A stretch of 64,000 nucleotides of DNA from Mycolicibacterium neoaurum ATCC 25795 (GTDB taxonomy: Bacteria > Actinomycetota > Actinomycetes > Mycobacteriales > Mycobacteriaceae). The stretch spans positions 1 through 64,000 of the forward strand of contig NZ_JMDW01000015.1 of NCBI RefSeq assembly GCF_000691525.1. Direction: 5' to 3'. Positions 33,160 through 42,114 of this stretch are shown here, one piece after another. The position numbers and the translations under genes are program-made. The first letter of the stretch is position 1. Every line of letters starts with the position of its first letter. The notes under the pieces were generated by a model, which saw nothing but the letters and a program-made list of their open reading frames with translations, ran no database searches and had not been told where the DNA came from.

Positions 33160-34910
33160 GCGCTACCGTCGCGGTAGGCCGGCGTCGCACCGCACTGGCC
33201 GAGCGGTTCCCGGTGTGGCAACCCGTGACGCTGGCCCAATGGCTGGATCGCTGCGCCGACCGGTATCCGGATCGGCCGTTCGTCCTCACCGATTCGGTCA
33301 CGCTGACCTATCGCGATGTCGCCGAACAGTCCCGTGCGCTGGCGGCGGGGCTGATGGCCCTTGGTGTGGGCCTCGGCGATCGGGTCGGGATGGTGATGGC
33401 CAACTTCCCGGAATTCGTCACGGTGAAATTCGCGATCGCGCGAGCCGGCGCCGTCGCGGTGCCGTTCAACTATCTCTACCGGCAATCCGAGCTCGGTTTC
33501 GTCCTTGCCGATTCCGGCTGTCGGGTGCTGGTCACCATGACGCAGTTCGGTGCGTTGGACTACCAGGAGATGCTCGACGGCATCGTCCCGGGATGGGATG
33601 AGCCCGGCTTCGCCGCGCGCGAAGACCGCCGCGACACGGTACCGGCGCTGCGCCAGGTGGTGGTGCTCGACACCGGTGGTCTCGTTCGTCGCACGGCAAT
33701 GACGGTCGCGGATCTGGCCGCATGCGCCCGGGCGGCGCAGTCGGCGTCGACGCCGGAGGCGGCACCTGGCGATCCCGGCGACATGCTCTATACGTCGGGC
33801 ACCACAGGATCCCCCAAGGGAGTGGTGGTATCCCATGACGCCGTGCTGCGCACCGCGTACGCGTCGGCGCTGACCCGCGCTTATGAGGACGGCCGTCGGA
33901 TTCTCTATTCGCTGCCCTGCTATCACATGTTCGGTTACGTCGAGGGCCTGTTGTCGGCCATGTTCGTGGGCGGGGCGGTCATCCTGCTGCCGTCGTTCAC
34001 CGCCGAAGGCTACTTCGCCGGGATCGAGCGGCACCGGGCCACCGACATGCTGTGCGTTCCCACCATGGCGGTGGCGATGGTGGAAAGCCCTGTGCGCCAA
34101 CGCTTCGACCTGTCGTCGCTGCGCGCGCTGCTGTGTGGATCCGCCCCGGCGCCGATCTGGCTGTGGCACCAGGTCCGCGAACTGTTCGGTATCGACGAGA
34201 TCGTCACCGGTTACGGGATGACCGAATGCGGCGGCGCTATGACGCTCACCCGGCCCGAGGACGATCTGGTGCTGACCTCGGAAACCGTCGGCAGGCCGAA
34301 GATGGCCGGAGCCGCTGGGCTTTCCGGGTCCGCCGAACTGGTCGAGTACCGGGTCGTCGATCCGGATACCGGGCGCGATGTACCGGCCGGCGTCGACGGA
34401 GAGCTGCTCTCGGCGGGACCGACGGTGATGCTCGAGTACTGGAATCGTCCGGCGGAGACGGCCGCGACACTACGCTCGGGCTGGCTGCATTCCGGCGATT
34501 TGGGCCATATTCGACCCGACGGCTACCTGCGGGTCACCGGTCGTAGCAAGGAGCTGTACAAGAGCGGTGGGGAATTGGTGATGCCCAGGGAGATCGAGGA
34601 TGTGCTGGCCGCCCATCCCGGAATCAGCCAGGCCTTCGCCATCGGTCTCAACGACGATCGGTGGGGTGAGATCGGTTGCGCCGTTGTCGTCACCGCACCC
34701 GGTCACGAGCTCACCGAGCAGGACGTCCTCCAGTTGTGCCGGACCTCGCTGGCACGCTTCAAGGTGCCCAAGCGCGTCCTGTTCTATTCGGCCGACGAGC
34801 TACCGACGACGCCGACGGGCAAGATCCAGAAGTTCCGCCTGGTGCGAGAGATCATGGCGCGCAACGGCGCCGAAGATCACGGCAGCGAGAAATATCGAAC
34901 TCCGTCCTGA
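33156..34910 (+). CDS. acyl-CoA synthetase (FadD-like), second
   Basis: 584 residues. 'MLYTSGTTGSPKGVVVSHD', 'TGYGMTECGGAMTLTRPED', 'SGDLGHIRPDGYLRVTGRSKELYKSGGELVMPREIE' and 'TPTGKIQKFRL' are present. The hinge has 'YKSGGELV' in place of the usual 'ISGGENI', as in fatty-acid/HIP-CoA ligase-like members. Its end overlaps the convergent MBL gene by 34 bp. Two different ligases in one operon suggest acids generated at two stages. Confidence 0.92.
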   Translation: MSATVAVGRRRTALAERFPVWQPVTLAQWLDRCADRYPDRPFVLTDSVTLTYRDVAEQSRALAAGLMALGVGLGDRVGMVMANFPEFVTVKFAIARAGAVAVPFNYLYRQSELGFVLADSGCRVLVTMTQFGALDYQEMLDGIVPGWDEPGFAAREDRRDTVPALRQVVVLDTGGLVRRTAMTVADLAACARAAQSASTPEAAPGDPGDMLYTSGTTGSPKGVVVSHDAVLRTAYASALTRAYEDGRRILYSLPCYHMFGYVEGLLSAMFVGGAVILLPSFTAEGYFAGIERHRATDMLCVPTMAVAMVESPVRQRFDLSSLRALLCGSAPAPIWLWHQVRELFGIDEIVTGYGMTECGGAMTLTRPEDDLVLTSETVGRPKMAGAAGLSGSAELVEYRVVDPDTGRDVPAGVDGELLSAGPTVMLEYWNRPAETAATLRSGWLHSGDLGHIRPDGYLRVTGRSKELYKSGGELVMPREIEDVLAAHPGISQAFAIGLNDDRWGEIGCAVVVTAPGHELTEQDVLQLCRTSLARFKVPKRVLFYSADELPTTPTGKIQKFRLVREIMARNGAEDHGSEKYRTPS

Positions 34911-35929
34911 TCGCGCACGTTCAACTCGCCCCGGAAGGCCAGCAGGTCGAGGTGCGCCGCGACTTCCAGCACCGCAGTCATCCGGTGCACGATGTCCAAC
35001 TCTTCCAGCCGCCGTTCGTGCCGGGTCCAGCGCATCTGCTCGGCGACCTCCAAACCCGTGCAGTAGCCAGCACAGACGAGTTCGGACACCTGGTCCAGGC
35101 GTCGCCGATGGTGGTCGATCAGCTCCTGGGCGCGCGCCCAGGTCCGGCCGGCGGTGTGCCCGTGGGCGGGCAGCATGCGCGCGTCGGGCAGGTTCAGCAT
35201 CAAGGTCAGCGAGTCGAGGTAGGACGCCAGCGGAAGTGGTTCGGGATCGCGCTCGAAAGCGATCGAGGGGGTGATTCGTGGCAGGAGGTGATCGCCGGAG
35301 AACACCAGCTGTTGTTCGGCATCCTCGAACACCACATGCCCACGTGTGTGGCCGGGAGTTTCCCGGACCACCAGCGTGCCGTCGCCACGGGCGAGGACAT
35401 CGCCATCGTGCAGCCAGCGATCCGGCGCGTCGAAGGCGACACCGAGCTCGTAGGGCTCCCACGTGAGCCCGGCGATCTGGCGGGCCAGGTCCGGCGCCCC
35501 GGCCCGAGCAAGCATGCCGACCTGGGCGGGATGCACGCTGTCGGGCTGCTGTGCGAAGGCGTGCAGGCTGTGCCGCTCACCGGAACCGAGCAGCAGTTCG
35601 ATGCCATACCGGTTACGCCAGCGGACCCCCAGCGAATAGTGGTCCCAGTGCTGATGGGTGACGACGATCCGGCGGACATCGGTCACGGCGAATCCGAGCT
35701 GGTGCATGGCTTCGGTGAGCGCGGCCTCGGCCGGTGGGTAGGCCCAGCCGGGGTCGACGAGGGTGAGTCCGTCACCACCGAGCACGACGTAGCTGTTGAC
35801 CACCTGGAGATCGGGCAGGGGCAGCGGTAAGGCGATGCATACGACAGTCGGCGTGATGTGCAGCGGCACCCCGACCGCAGGGGGCGCCACCGCGGATGGT
35901 GCGGTGTCGGACATCGGCATGCTGCTCAT
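34877..35929 (-). CDS. MBL-fold metallo-hydrolase
   Basis: About 350 residues. The metal-binding motifs are HQHWDH near residue 93, a later His, GHTRGH, 'SGDHLLP' and 'PAHGHT', all intact, so a dinuclear zinc hydrolase is likely. A helical C-terminal region ('ELIDHHRRRLDQVSELV') resembles lactamase-like proteins with a winged-helix tail (LACTB2 type). ATG 35929 is preferred over the longer frame from 35950; ATG 35920 is also possible. A thioesterase or lactonase role in the cluster is conceivable. The 3' end overlaps fadD on the other strand. Confidence 0.85.
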   Translation of the reverse strand: MSSMPMSDTAPSAVAPPAVGVPLHITPTVVCIALPLPLPDLQVVNSYVVLGGDGLTLVDPGWAYPPAEAALTEAMHQLGFAVTDVRRIVVTHQHWDHYSLGVRWRNRYGIELLLGSGERHSLHAFAQQPDSVHPAQVGMLARAGAPDLARQIAGLTWEPYELGVAFDAPDRWLHDGDVLARGDGTLVVRETPGHTRGHVVFEDAEQQLVFSGDHLLPRITPSIAFERDPEPLPLASYLDSLTLMLNLPDARMLPAHGHTAGRTWARAQELIDHHRRRLDQVSELVCAGYCTGLEVAEQMRWTRHERRLEELDIVHRMTAVLEVAAHLDLLAFRGELNVRDQDGVRYFSLP

Positions 35930-35956
35930 TTCTGGAACTCCCGTCGTCACAAAAAA

Positions 35957-35976
35957 ATCTAACAGAAACTAGAAAA
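35957..35976. promoter_or_regulatory. AT-rich dyad, copy 7, in a divergent region
   Basis: ATCTAACAGAAACTAGAAAA lies between the divergent MBL and CrtC/AttH-like genes. It also contains the shorter dyad TCTA-N8-TAGA. It could regulate both directions. Confidence 0.5.
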
Positions 35977-36054
35977 ATGTGTTAGCGTCGTGAACAGAGG
36001 TGTTCGTGGGCCTTTTCAGGCCCGCGATGCCGATTCGAAAAAGTTTCACCCGCC

Positions 36055-37080
36055 ATGCGAAGGGGGGCGAGCGGCGCCAACTCGGCTGCCGCGGCCGAAG
36101 CCATGCTGACCTTGGACGACGACTACACCCACGTAGTCACTTCCGACTCGAACTTCAACGAGTCGATGTACTTCGAATTCCACGACCCTGAATCCGGCAT
36201 CGCCGGCTTCCTGCGGCTGGCCAACCGGCCCAACGAGGGCCGCGGTGAACGGACGATCTGCCTGTACCTACCCGACGACCGGCTCGCGTTCGGTTACGCG
36301 CGCCCGCGGGTCACCTCGAACGAGGCGATGAACGCCGGGGGACTGGCCGTCGAGGTGGTCACACCGCTGCAGGACGTGCGTGTGCGCTTCGACGGTGACA
36401 TCCGGCTGGTGATGGATCCGGCAACGATGAGCGACCCGTCGGCGGCATTGAACTCCAGCCCGCAGGCTGACTGCCGAATCACCCTGCAGTTCCTGGCTCT
36501 GGCGCCGGCCCACGAGCAGACGTTCGAGGCGCAGGGGCAGTCGTTTGCACCCCATCACTACGAACAGCTCGCCGTGGTCACCGGAGAGGTGGTGATCGGG
36601 ACCCAGCGTTGGCCGGTCCGCGGGCACGGCCTGCGGGATCATTCCTGGGGACCGCGGTCTTGGCAGGCGCCATGGTTCTATCGCTGGCTGCACGGGAGTA
36701 CGGACCGATTCGGCTTCATGGCAGCATATTTCGGCGACCCGGACGGCTCGTCACGTGTCGGCGGCTTCGTCTTCGACGGTGCCGAGGTGCACTCCTGCGA
36801 TGAGGTGGAGATCACCACGCAGCGCGACGACAACGGCTTTCAGGAACACATCCAGCTGATCATCGCCGCGGGTGGGCGGCGCTGGCGTTTCGAGGGCGAC
36901 GCACTGTCCTGCGTGCCGTTGCGGCATCGCAGCGCCGACGGCGAGGTCAGTACCCGCATCGTGGAGGCGGCCATCCGATGGTCGGTCACCGATGGCGACG
37001 CACCGGCCTCGCCCATCCATGGGATGGCCGAGTACCTCGATCAGATCAAAGCGGGTCAACCGGTGGGAATCCGGGTTTAG
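36055..37080 (+). CDS. CrtC/AttH-like calycin protein (DUF7064/DUF7065-like)
   Basis: 341 residues. The sequence is beta-rich, with 'ESMYFEFHDPESGIAGFLRLANRPNEGRGE', 'FGYARPRV', 'YEQLAVVTGEVVIGTQRWPVRGHGLRDHSWGPRSWQ' and 'GFMAAYFGDPDGSSRVGGFVFDG'. The HGLRDHSWGPR block is the hallmark of this AttH/CrtC-related family, some of whose members hydrate carotenoid or terpene double bonds. Function is unproven. ATG 36103 is an alternative start. It leads a six-gene operon (36055-42095). Confidence 0.7.
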   Translation: MRRGASGANSAAAAEAMLTLDDDYTHVVTSDSNFNESMYFEFHDPESGIAGFLRLANRPNEGRGERTICLYLPDDRLAFGYARPRVTSNEAMNAGGLAVEVVTPLQDVRVRFDGDIRLVMDPATMSDPSAALNSSPQADCRITLQFLALAPAHEQTFEAQGQSFAPHHYEQLAVVTGEVVIGTQRWPVRGHGLRDHSWGPRSWQAPWFYRWLHGSTDRFGFMAAYFGDPDGSSRVGGFVFDGAEVHSCDEVEITTQRDDNGFQEHIQLIIAAGGRRWRFEGDALSCVPLRHRSADGEVSTRIVEAAIRWSVTDGDAPASPIHGMAEYLDQIKAGQPVGIRV

Positions 37081-37098
37081 AGGAGGAATGCGTTCACG

Positions 37099-37551
37099 AT
37101 GAAGACTTTTGACAACCTCGGGGAGTTCGAAAACGCGGCGGGCACCGAGTTGGGTCCCACCGAGTGGCTGGTCGTCGACCAGGATCGGGTGAACAACTTC
37201 GCCCAGGCCACCGACGATCACCAGTGGATCCACGTCGACCCGGAGCGGGCGGCCTCCGGTCCGTTCGGTGGCACCATCGCGCACGGGTTGCTGACCCTGT
37301 CGCTGCTGCCCAAGTTCATGCACGAGCTCTACCGGGTCGACAACATCACGATGGCCATCAACTACGGCTTCAACAAGGTGCGGTTCATCACGCCGGTGCC
37401 GGTCGGCGCCAAAGTGCGGGCTTCCTCGGTGATCACGGGCGTGGACAAGCTCGACGGCGCGGTGCAGGCCACCCTGGTCACCACCGTCGAGGTGGACGGA
37501 GCGGCCAAGCCGGCCGCAGTGATCGAATCGATCGTGCGCTATGTCGGTTGA
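37099..37551 (+). CDS. MaoC family (R)-specific enoyl-CoA hydratase
   Basis: 150 residues, single hotdog domain, with GGAGG before the start. 'NFAQATDDHQWIHVDPERAASGPFGGTIAHGLLTLSL' contains the hydratase-2 Asp/His pair and the following Ser/Gly turn. It resembles NodN/MaoC proteins of mycobacteria and probably hydrates a trans-2-enoyl-CoA. The next gene starts inside its last ten bases. Confidence 0.9.
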   Translation: MKTFDNLGEFENAAGTELGPTEWLVVDQDRVNNFAQATDDHQWIHVDPERAASGPFGGTIAHGLLTLSLLPKFMHELYRVDNITMAINYGFNKVRFITPVPVGAKVRASSVITGVDKLDGAVQATLVTTVEVDGAAKPAAVIESIVRYVG

Positions 37552-38752
37552 TACCGCACAGGATTCCCGTATCGCCGCTGCCGAGGCGCTCTACGATGCG
37601 CTCGCCCGGGGCGACGCCGAGAGCGTCGACCGACTGCTGTCGCCGGAGTTCGTCGGGCACGTCACCGAAGGGATGCCGCTGGAGATGGGCGGCACCCATC
37701 ACGGTGCCGAGGCCATGCGTGGACAGGTCTGGTGGCGCATCGGTGCGCACTTCCGGGCTCGGGCCGTTGCCGAGGATCACCGGCTCGACAAGGACGGTGG
37801 GCTGACGGTCATCGGCACCTACCGCGGCAGCGGTCGTCGTTCCGGGGCCGAGCTGGACGCGGCCTTCGTCCACGTGCTCTCGTTCGACAACGACGGCCGG
37901 ATCACCGAGCTGCGTCAACTCACCGATACGGCCGCCTGGCGTGCCGCGCTCGAGGGCAACGGCGCGCTGCAGACCATCGACTACCGCGTCGAGAACGGGC
38001 TGGCCACCGTGTGCCTGAACCGGCCCGATCAGCGCAACGCCATCAACTTGCGGATGGGGCAGGAAACCCTTGAGGTCGCGCGCCGCATCCAGTCGGATCG
38101 CTCGGTGCGTGCGGTCCTGATCTGTGGCAACGGGCCCGCGCTGACGGTCGGTGGCGACATCTCGTACTTCCTGGAGAGCAACGGTGCCGGGTACGACACG
38201 TTGTTCGAGAAGATGATCCGGCCGTATCACGAGGGCTTCGACATCCTCAGCCGGGTCGAGGCGCCGATCGTGGCCGCCGCGCACGGTCCGGTGGCGGGCG
38301 GCGGTCTGGGCTTCGTCTACGCCGCCGATATCGTGCTGGCCGCCGATGACAGCAGGTTCGTGGTCGCCTTCGCGGGCATCGGACTCTCCGGTGACGGCGG
38401 CGGCACCTATCACCTGCCCCGGCTGATCGGCCCCCGCCGCGCTGCACAGGCCTATCTGCGCAACACACCCATCAGCGCCGCGGAGGCATTGCAGTGGGGT
38501 CTGGTCAACGAGATCGTCCCCGCCGCCGAACTGCGTTCGCGGGCAACCCAGGTCGCCACGGAACTGGCAGCGGGACCGACCGTGGCCTTCGCGACGATGC
38601 GTGCGTTGCTCCGTGACAGCTGGCACAACGACCTACGGACGCAGCTGACCGCAGAACTGCAGGGCACCAAGGACACCGGTCGTAGTGATGACGCGGCGGC
38701 GGCCATCGCCGCGTTCGCGGCCAAGACGACACCGACTTTCCAAGGACGATGA
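37541..38752 (+). CDS. SnoaL-like domain fused to enoyl-CoA hydratase/isomerase
   Basis: 403 residues. Residues about 8-135 are a SnoaL/NTF2-like domain ('AAEALYDALARGDAESVDRLLSPEFVGHVTEG', 'VHVLSFDNDGRITELRQLTD'). Residues about 145-403 are a crotonase ('VENGLATVCLNRPDQRNAIN', 'GPALTVGGDISYFLE', 'AHGPVAGGGLGFVYAADI', 'FAGIGLSGDGGGTYHLPRLIG'). The two domains are in one uninterrupted frame, so this is a true fusion. A SnoaL isomerase or lyase could hand its product directly to the crotonase. The crotonase has Asp near the second catalytic position, suggesting isomerase-type chemistry. Confidence 0.88.
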   Translation: MSVDTAQDSRIAAAEALYDALARGDAESVDRLLSPEFVGHVTEGMPLEMGGTHHGAEAMRGQVWWRIGAHFRARAVAEDHRLDKDGGLTVIGTYRGSGRRSGAELDAAFVHVLSFDNDGRITELRQLTDTAAWRAALEGNGALQTIDYRVENGLATVCLNRPDQRNAINLRMGQETLEVARRIQSDRSVRAVLICGNGPALTVGGDISYFLESNGAGYDTLFEKMIRPYHEGFDILSRVEAPIVAAAHGPVAGGGLGFVYAADIVLAADDSRFVVAFAGIGLSGDGGGTYHLPRLIGPRRAAQAYLRNTPISAAEALQWGLVNEIVPAAELRSRATQVATELAAGPTVAFATMRALLRDSWHNDLRTQLTAELQGTKDTGRSDDAAAAIAAFAAKTTPTFQGR

Positions 38753-38753
38753 C

Positions 38754-39914
38754 ATGAGTGGTTTGATCACCGACACCGAAGAGCACCGCGCCATCCGGGA
38801 GACCGTCGCGGGCATCGCCGAACGCTATGGCTCGCAATACTTCTTGGAGCGCGGCCGCAAGGGCGAGGACATCGGCGAACTGTGGAAGGATCTCGGCGCG
38901 GCTGGTCTGCTCGGCGTGCACCTGCCCGAGGAGTACGGCGGCGGCGGGGGTGGTATGGCCGAGGCCGTGGTGGTGGTCGAGGAACTGGCCGCGCACGGTA
39001 TGCCGATGCTGATCTGGGTCATCTCGCCCGCGATCTGTGGGTCCATCCTGGCCCACCACGGATCTGATGAGATGAAGCGGCGCTGGTTGCCCGGCATCGC
39101 CGACGGCAGCCAGAAGATGGCCTTCGGCTTGACCGAACCCGATGCCGGCTCCAACAGCCACAACGTCAAGACCACGGCCCGCAAGACGGCCGACGGTTGG
39201 GTGATCTCCGGTGCGAAGTACTACATCTCCGCGGTCGACCAGTGCGAGGCGGTTCTGCTGGTGGCGCGCGATGCCGATCACTCGACACCGGAGAAGTCCA
39301 AGCTGTCGCTGTTCGTCGTGCCCACCGACGCCAAGGGCTTCAGCATCCAGCAGATCGACACCTCGATCGTCTCCCCGGACAAGCAGTTCACCGTCTTCCT
39401 CGACGAGGTGGAGGTGGGCGAGGACGCACTGATCGGTCAGGCCGGCAACGGTCTGCGGCAGGTGTTCGACGGCCTCAATCCCGAGCGGATCCTGGTCGGC
39501 GCGATCTGTGGCGGCGTCGGTCGGTACGCGATCGACAAGGCGGTGGCCTACGCGAAGGAACGCAACGTGTGGTCGACACCGATCGGCGCCCACCAGGGCG
39601 TGGCCCATCCGTTGGCCGACAGCCACATCGCCGTCGAGCTGAGCCGGCTGGCCACGGCGCTGAGCGCACACCAGTTCGATGCCGGCTTGCCGGCCGGCGA
39701 GGCATCCAACATCGCGAAGTACTCGGCATCCGAGGCCGCCCTGAAGGCACTGGACCAGGCGATCCAAACGCACGGCGGTAACGGGCTGTCCCACGAGTAC
39801 GGCCTCTCGGAGCTGTGGTTCGTCACCCGGCTGATGCGCACCGCACCGGTCAGTCGCGAGATGGTGCTCAACTTCGTTGCCCAGACCTCGCTGGGGCTGC
39901 CGCGTTCGTACTGA
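38754..39914 (+). CDS. acyl-CoA dehydrogenase family protein
   Basis: 386 residues from ATG 38754, one base after the previous stop, with AAGGACG upstream. The FAD/substrate motif 'MAFGLTEPDAGSNSHNVKTTARKTADGWVISGAKYYISA' and 'IQTHGGNGLSHEYGLSELWFVTRL' are typical. The usual C-terminal Glu-Gly-Thr block with the catalytic base is replaced by 'RTAPVSREMVL', so the base must come from another position or the reaction may be unusual. It belongs to the six-gene operon. Confidence 0.88.
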   Translation: MSGLITDTEEHRAIRETVAGIAERYGSQYFLERGRKGEDIGELWKDLGAAGLLGVHLPEEYGGGGGGMAEAVVVVEELAAHGMPMLIWVISPAICGSILAHHGSDEMKRRWLPGIADGSQKMAFGLTEPDAGSNSHNVKTTARKTADGWVISGAKYYISAVDQCEAVLLVARDADHSTPEKSKLSLFVVPTDAKGFSIQQIDTSIVSPDKQFTVFLDEVEVGEDALIGQAGNGLRQVFDGLNPERILVGAICGGVGRYAIDKAVAYAKERNVWSTPIGAHQGVAHPLADSHIAVELSRLATALSAHQFDAGLPAGEASNIAKYSASEAALKALDQAIQTHGGNGLSHEYGLSELWFVTRLMRTAPVSREMVLNFVAQTSLGLPRSY

Positions 39915-39960
39915 CCCGGCCACCATCGCAGCAACACAACGACTTTCAAGGAGCAGGACA

Positions 39961-41283
39961 ATGACGACTTCGGGCGAGACATACGATGCCGTGGTGATCG
40001 GCGCCGGCGCAGGCGGCCTGTTCACCGCCGCGCGCCTGACCAAACTCGGCTACCGCACGCTGGTCGTCGAACGGCTCGACAAGGTGGGTGGCCGGGCCTC
40101 CACCGACGATATCGACGGCTTCAAGGTGAACAACGGGGCCATCGTGATCGAGGTGGGCGGCATCACCGAGGAAACCTGCCGAGAGGTAGGGGCCCGGTTC
40201 GACATCCGGGAGCCTTCGCCGCCGATCCTGTACCGCATCGCTGGCAAGGACGTCGATGTCACCGGCGGAGGCTGGGGTTTCCTGCTGGGCAAGCTCACCC
40301 GCCAAGGTGCCAAACTGGTCAAGGGAATCGGTGCCGCGCGCAATGATTCCGGTCTGCCCGAAGATGAACTGTCGACCGCGGACTGGGTGGCCAAGTACAC
40401 CAAGAACGAAGGCGTGCATGGCATCTTCCGCAACATGTGTGCCTCGGTCTTCGCCGTCGGCTCCGAGGATCTGCCCGCCCGGGTGTTCCTGACCTACTTC
40501 ACCCGCAAGAGCGCCTTCAAGCGCTTCGGTTTCCATCCCGAGGGCACCATCGGCATCTGGCGCGCGCTGGCCGATGCCGTGGTCGCCAACGGCGGGCAGA
40601 TCTGGCTGTCGACACCGGTGACGAAGATCCACACCGCCGATGGCGGCACCGTCACCGGGATCGAGGTGACTCGTGACGGGCAGTCGGTGCGCATCGATGC
40701 GCCGATCGTGGTCAGCGATATCGGGCCCGCGGGCACCGTCGCCCTGTTGGGCGAGGAGAACGTGCCGCCGGACTACCAGGATCTGGTGAAGAAGGCCGAC
40801 CGGCCCACGTCGATGATCACGGTCAACTTCGCCAGTCAGGAACGTCTGGTCGATGTCCCCGGCATGCTGAGCTTCGCCAAATCGCGCAGGTTGGCCTACG
40901 TCTCCAACTTCACCGATGTCTGCCCCGAGATGGCGCCGCCCGGGTGGAATCTGTACGCCGGGACCGCGGTGCCCAAGAATCCGACCGGCGACTTCGACGA
41001 GGCCGCCGAAACCGAGCTCCTACTGCAGGACTTGCGGGACAACATCGAGGATTTCGACAACCGGGCCCGCATCCTCAACATCGCCGTCACCCGCGACGAC
41101 TGGCCGCCGCAGCGTGCCGTTGCCGGTTACGACCTGACCCATGAGACCCCGTTGACCGGACTGTGGAATGTCGGCGACGGCGTCAAGGAGTACGCCAACG
41201 GCGGCACCACGGCATGTGCCGAGACGGCAAAGATCGTCGTGGACAAGATCGTGGCCGCACACCGACCGGCGGTGCTGAGCTGA
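39961..41283 (+). CDS. FAD-dependent oxidoreductase (phytoene desaturase/amine-oxidase fold)
   Basis: 440 residues from ATG 39961 with AAGGAG upstream. The Rossmann motif is 'DAVVIGAGAGGLFTAARLTKLGYRTLVVERLDKVGGRA' at about 9-46. The C-terminal FAD block 'GLWNVGDGVKEYANGGTTACAETAKIVVDKI' is also clear. The family includes carotenoid desaturases and retinol saturase-like enzymes. In this operon it may desaturate or isomerise a cyclic or isoprenoid intermediate. Confidence 0.87.
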   Translation: MTTSGETYDAVVIGAGAGGLFTAARLTKLGYRTLVVERLDKVGGRASTDDIDGFKVNNGAIVIEVGGITEETCREVGARFDIREPSPPILYRIAGKDVDVTGGGWGFLLGKLTRQGAKLVKGIGAARNDSGLPEDELSTADWVAKYTKNEGVHGIFRNMCASVFAVGSEDLPARVFLTYFTRKSAFKRFGFHPEGTIGIWRALADAVVANGGQIWLSTPVTKIHTADGGTVTGIEVTRDGQSVRIDAPIVVSDIGPAGTVALLGEENVPPDYQDLVKKADRPTSMITVNFASQERLVDVPGMLSFAKSRRLAYVSNFTDVCPEMAPPGWNLYAGTAVPKNPTGDFDEAAETELLLQDLRDNIEDFDNRARILNIAVTRDDWPPQRAVAGYDLTHETPLTGLWNVGDGVKEYANGGTTACAETAKIVVDKIVAAHRPAVLS

Positions 41284-42095
41284 GCGATCTCGCCGCGCGG
41301 ATCGGTCACGCGCGCAGTGCGCTGTTCGTTCCCGGCGACCGCCCCGCGAGATTCGCCAAGGCACTCGACAGCGGCGCTGACCTGGTGATACTCGATCTCG
41401 AGGACGCCGTCGCCGTCGAGGCCAAGGTATCGGCGCGGGTGGCCGTGTCGGCCTTCCTGGACAGTGGCGCCGAGGTGGTGGTCCGGGTCAACGGCACCGA
41501 GACGCAGTGGTGCGCAGACGATCTGGCGGTGCTCGCACAGCGGCGCTGCGCGGTCATGGTTCCCAAGGCGCACAGCGTCGACCAGCTGAACAGGGTGTCC
41601 GCCGTGTTGCCTGCCGGCACCGCGCTGATCCCGTTGATCGAGACCGCGCGGGGAGTGGCCGGAGCGGCGGCCCTGTGCGGTGCCGATTCGGTGGTTCGTG
41701 CCGCCTTCGGCAGTGTCGACCTCGGGGCCGAACTCGGGGTCGATCCAGACAGCCACACGGCATTGCAGTATGCACGCAGCGCGGTGGTGCTCGCGTCGGC
41801 TGTCGCCGGATGCGCGGCGCCGCTGGACGGGGTGACCACCGATCTGACCGAAGGGGACAGGCTGGCCGCCGATCTGGCACACGCGGCCACCTTGGGTTTC
41901 ACCGGAAAGATGTGTATTCACCCGGCGCAGGTCCACGCCGTCAATCGGCGCTTCACGCCGACTGATTCCGAGCTGCGCTGGGCCGAACGGGTGGTTGCTG
42001 CTGCGGCGGGCGGTGGCGCGTGCGCGGTGGACGGAAAGATGGTCGACAAGCCGGTAGTGGACCGCGCGCGCGGTCTGCTGGCCCGCGCTCGCTGA
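41280..42095 (+). CDS. HpcH/HpaI aldolase/CitE family CoA lyase
   Basis: About 271 residues. 'ARSALFVPGDRPARFAKALDSGADLVILDLEDAV', 'VVVRVNGTETQWCADDL', 'PLIETARGV', 'AFGSVDLGAELGV' and 'GFTGKMCIHPAQVHAVN' match CitE/malyl-CoA lyase-type enzymes that cleave a hydroxyacyl-CoA using Mg2+ bound by Glu and Asp. No ATG, GTG or TTG lies near the expected start; CTG at 41280 overlaps the previous stop as CTGA and is the likeliest. ATG 41163 in the same frame would lie deep in the preceding gene. Confidence 0.85.
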   Translation: MSDLAARIGHARSALFVPGDRPARFAKALDSGADLVILDLEDAVAVEAKVSARVAVSAFLDSGAEVVVRVNGTETQWCADDLAVLAQRRCAVMVPKAHSVDQLNRVSAVLPAGTALIPLIETARGVAGAAALCGADSVVRAAFGSVDLGAELGVDPDSHTALQYARSAVVLASAVAGCAAPLDGVTTDLTEGDRLAADLAHAATLGFTGKMCIHPAQVHAVNRRFTPTDSELRWAERVVAAAAGGGACAVDGKMVDKPVVDRARGLLARAR

Positions 42096-42114
42096 CATCG
42101 GTGTGGGGTATGGC

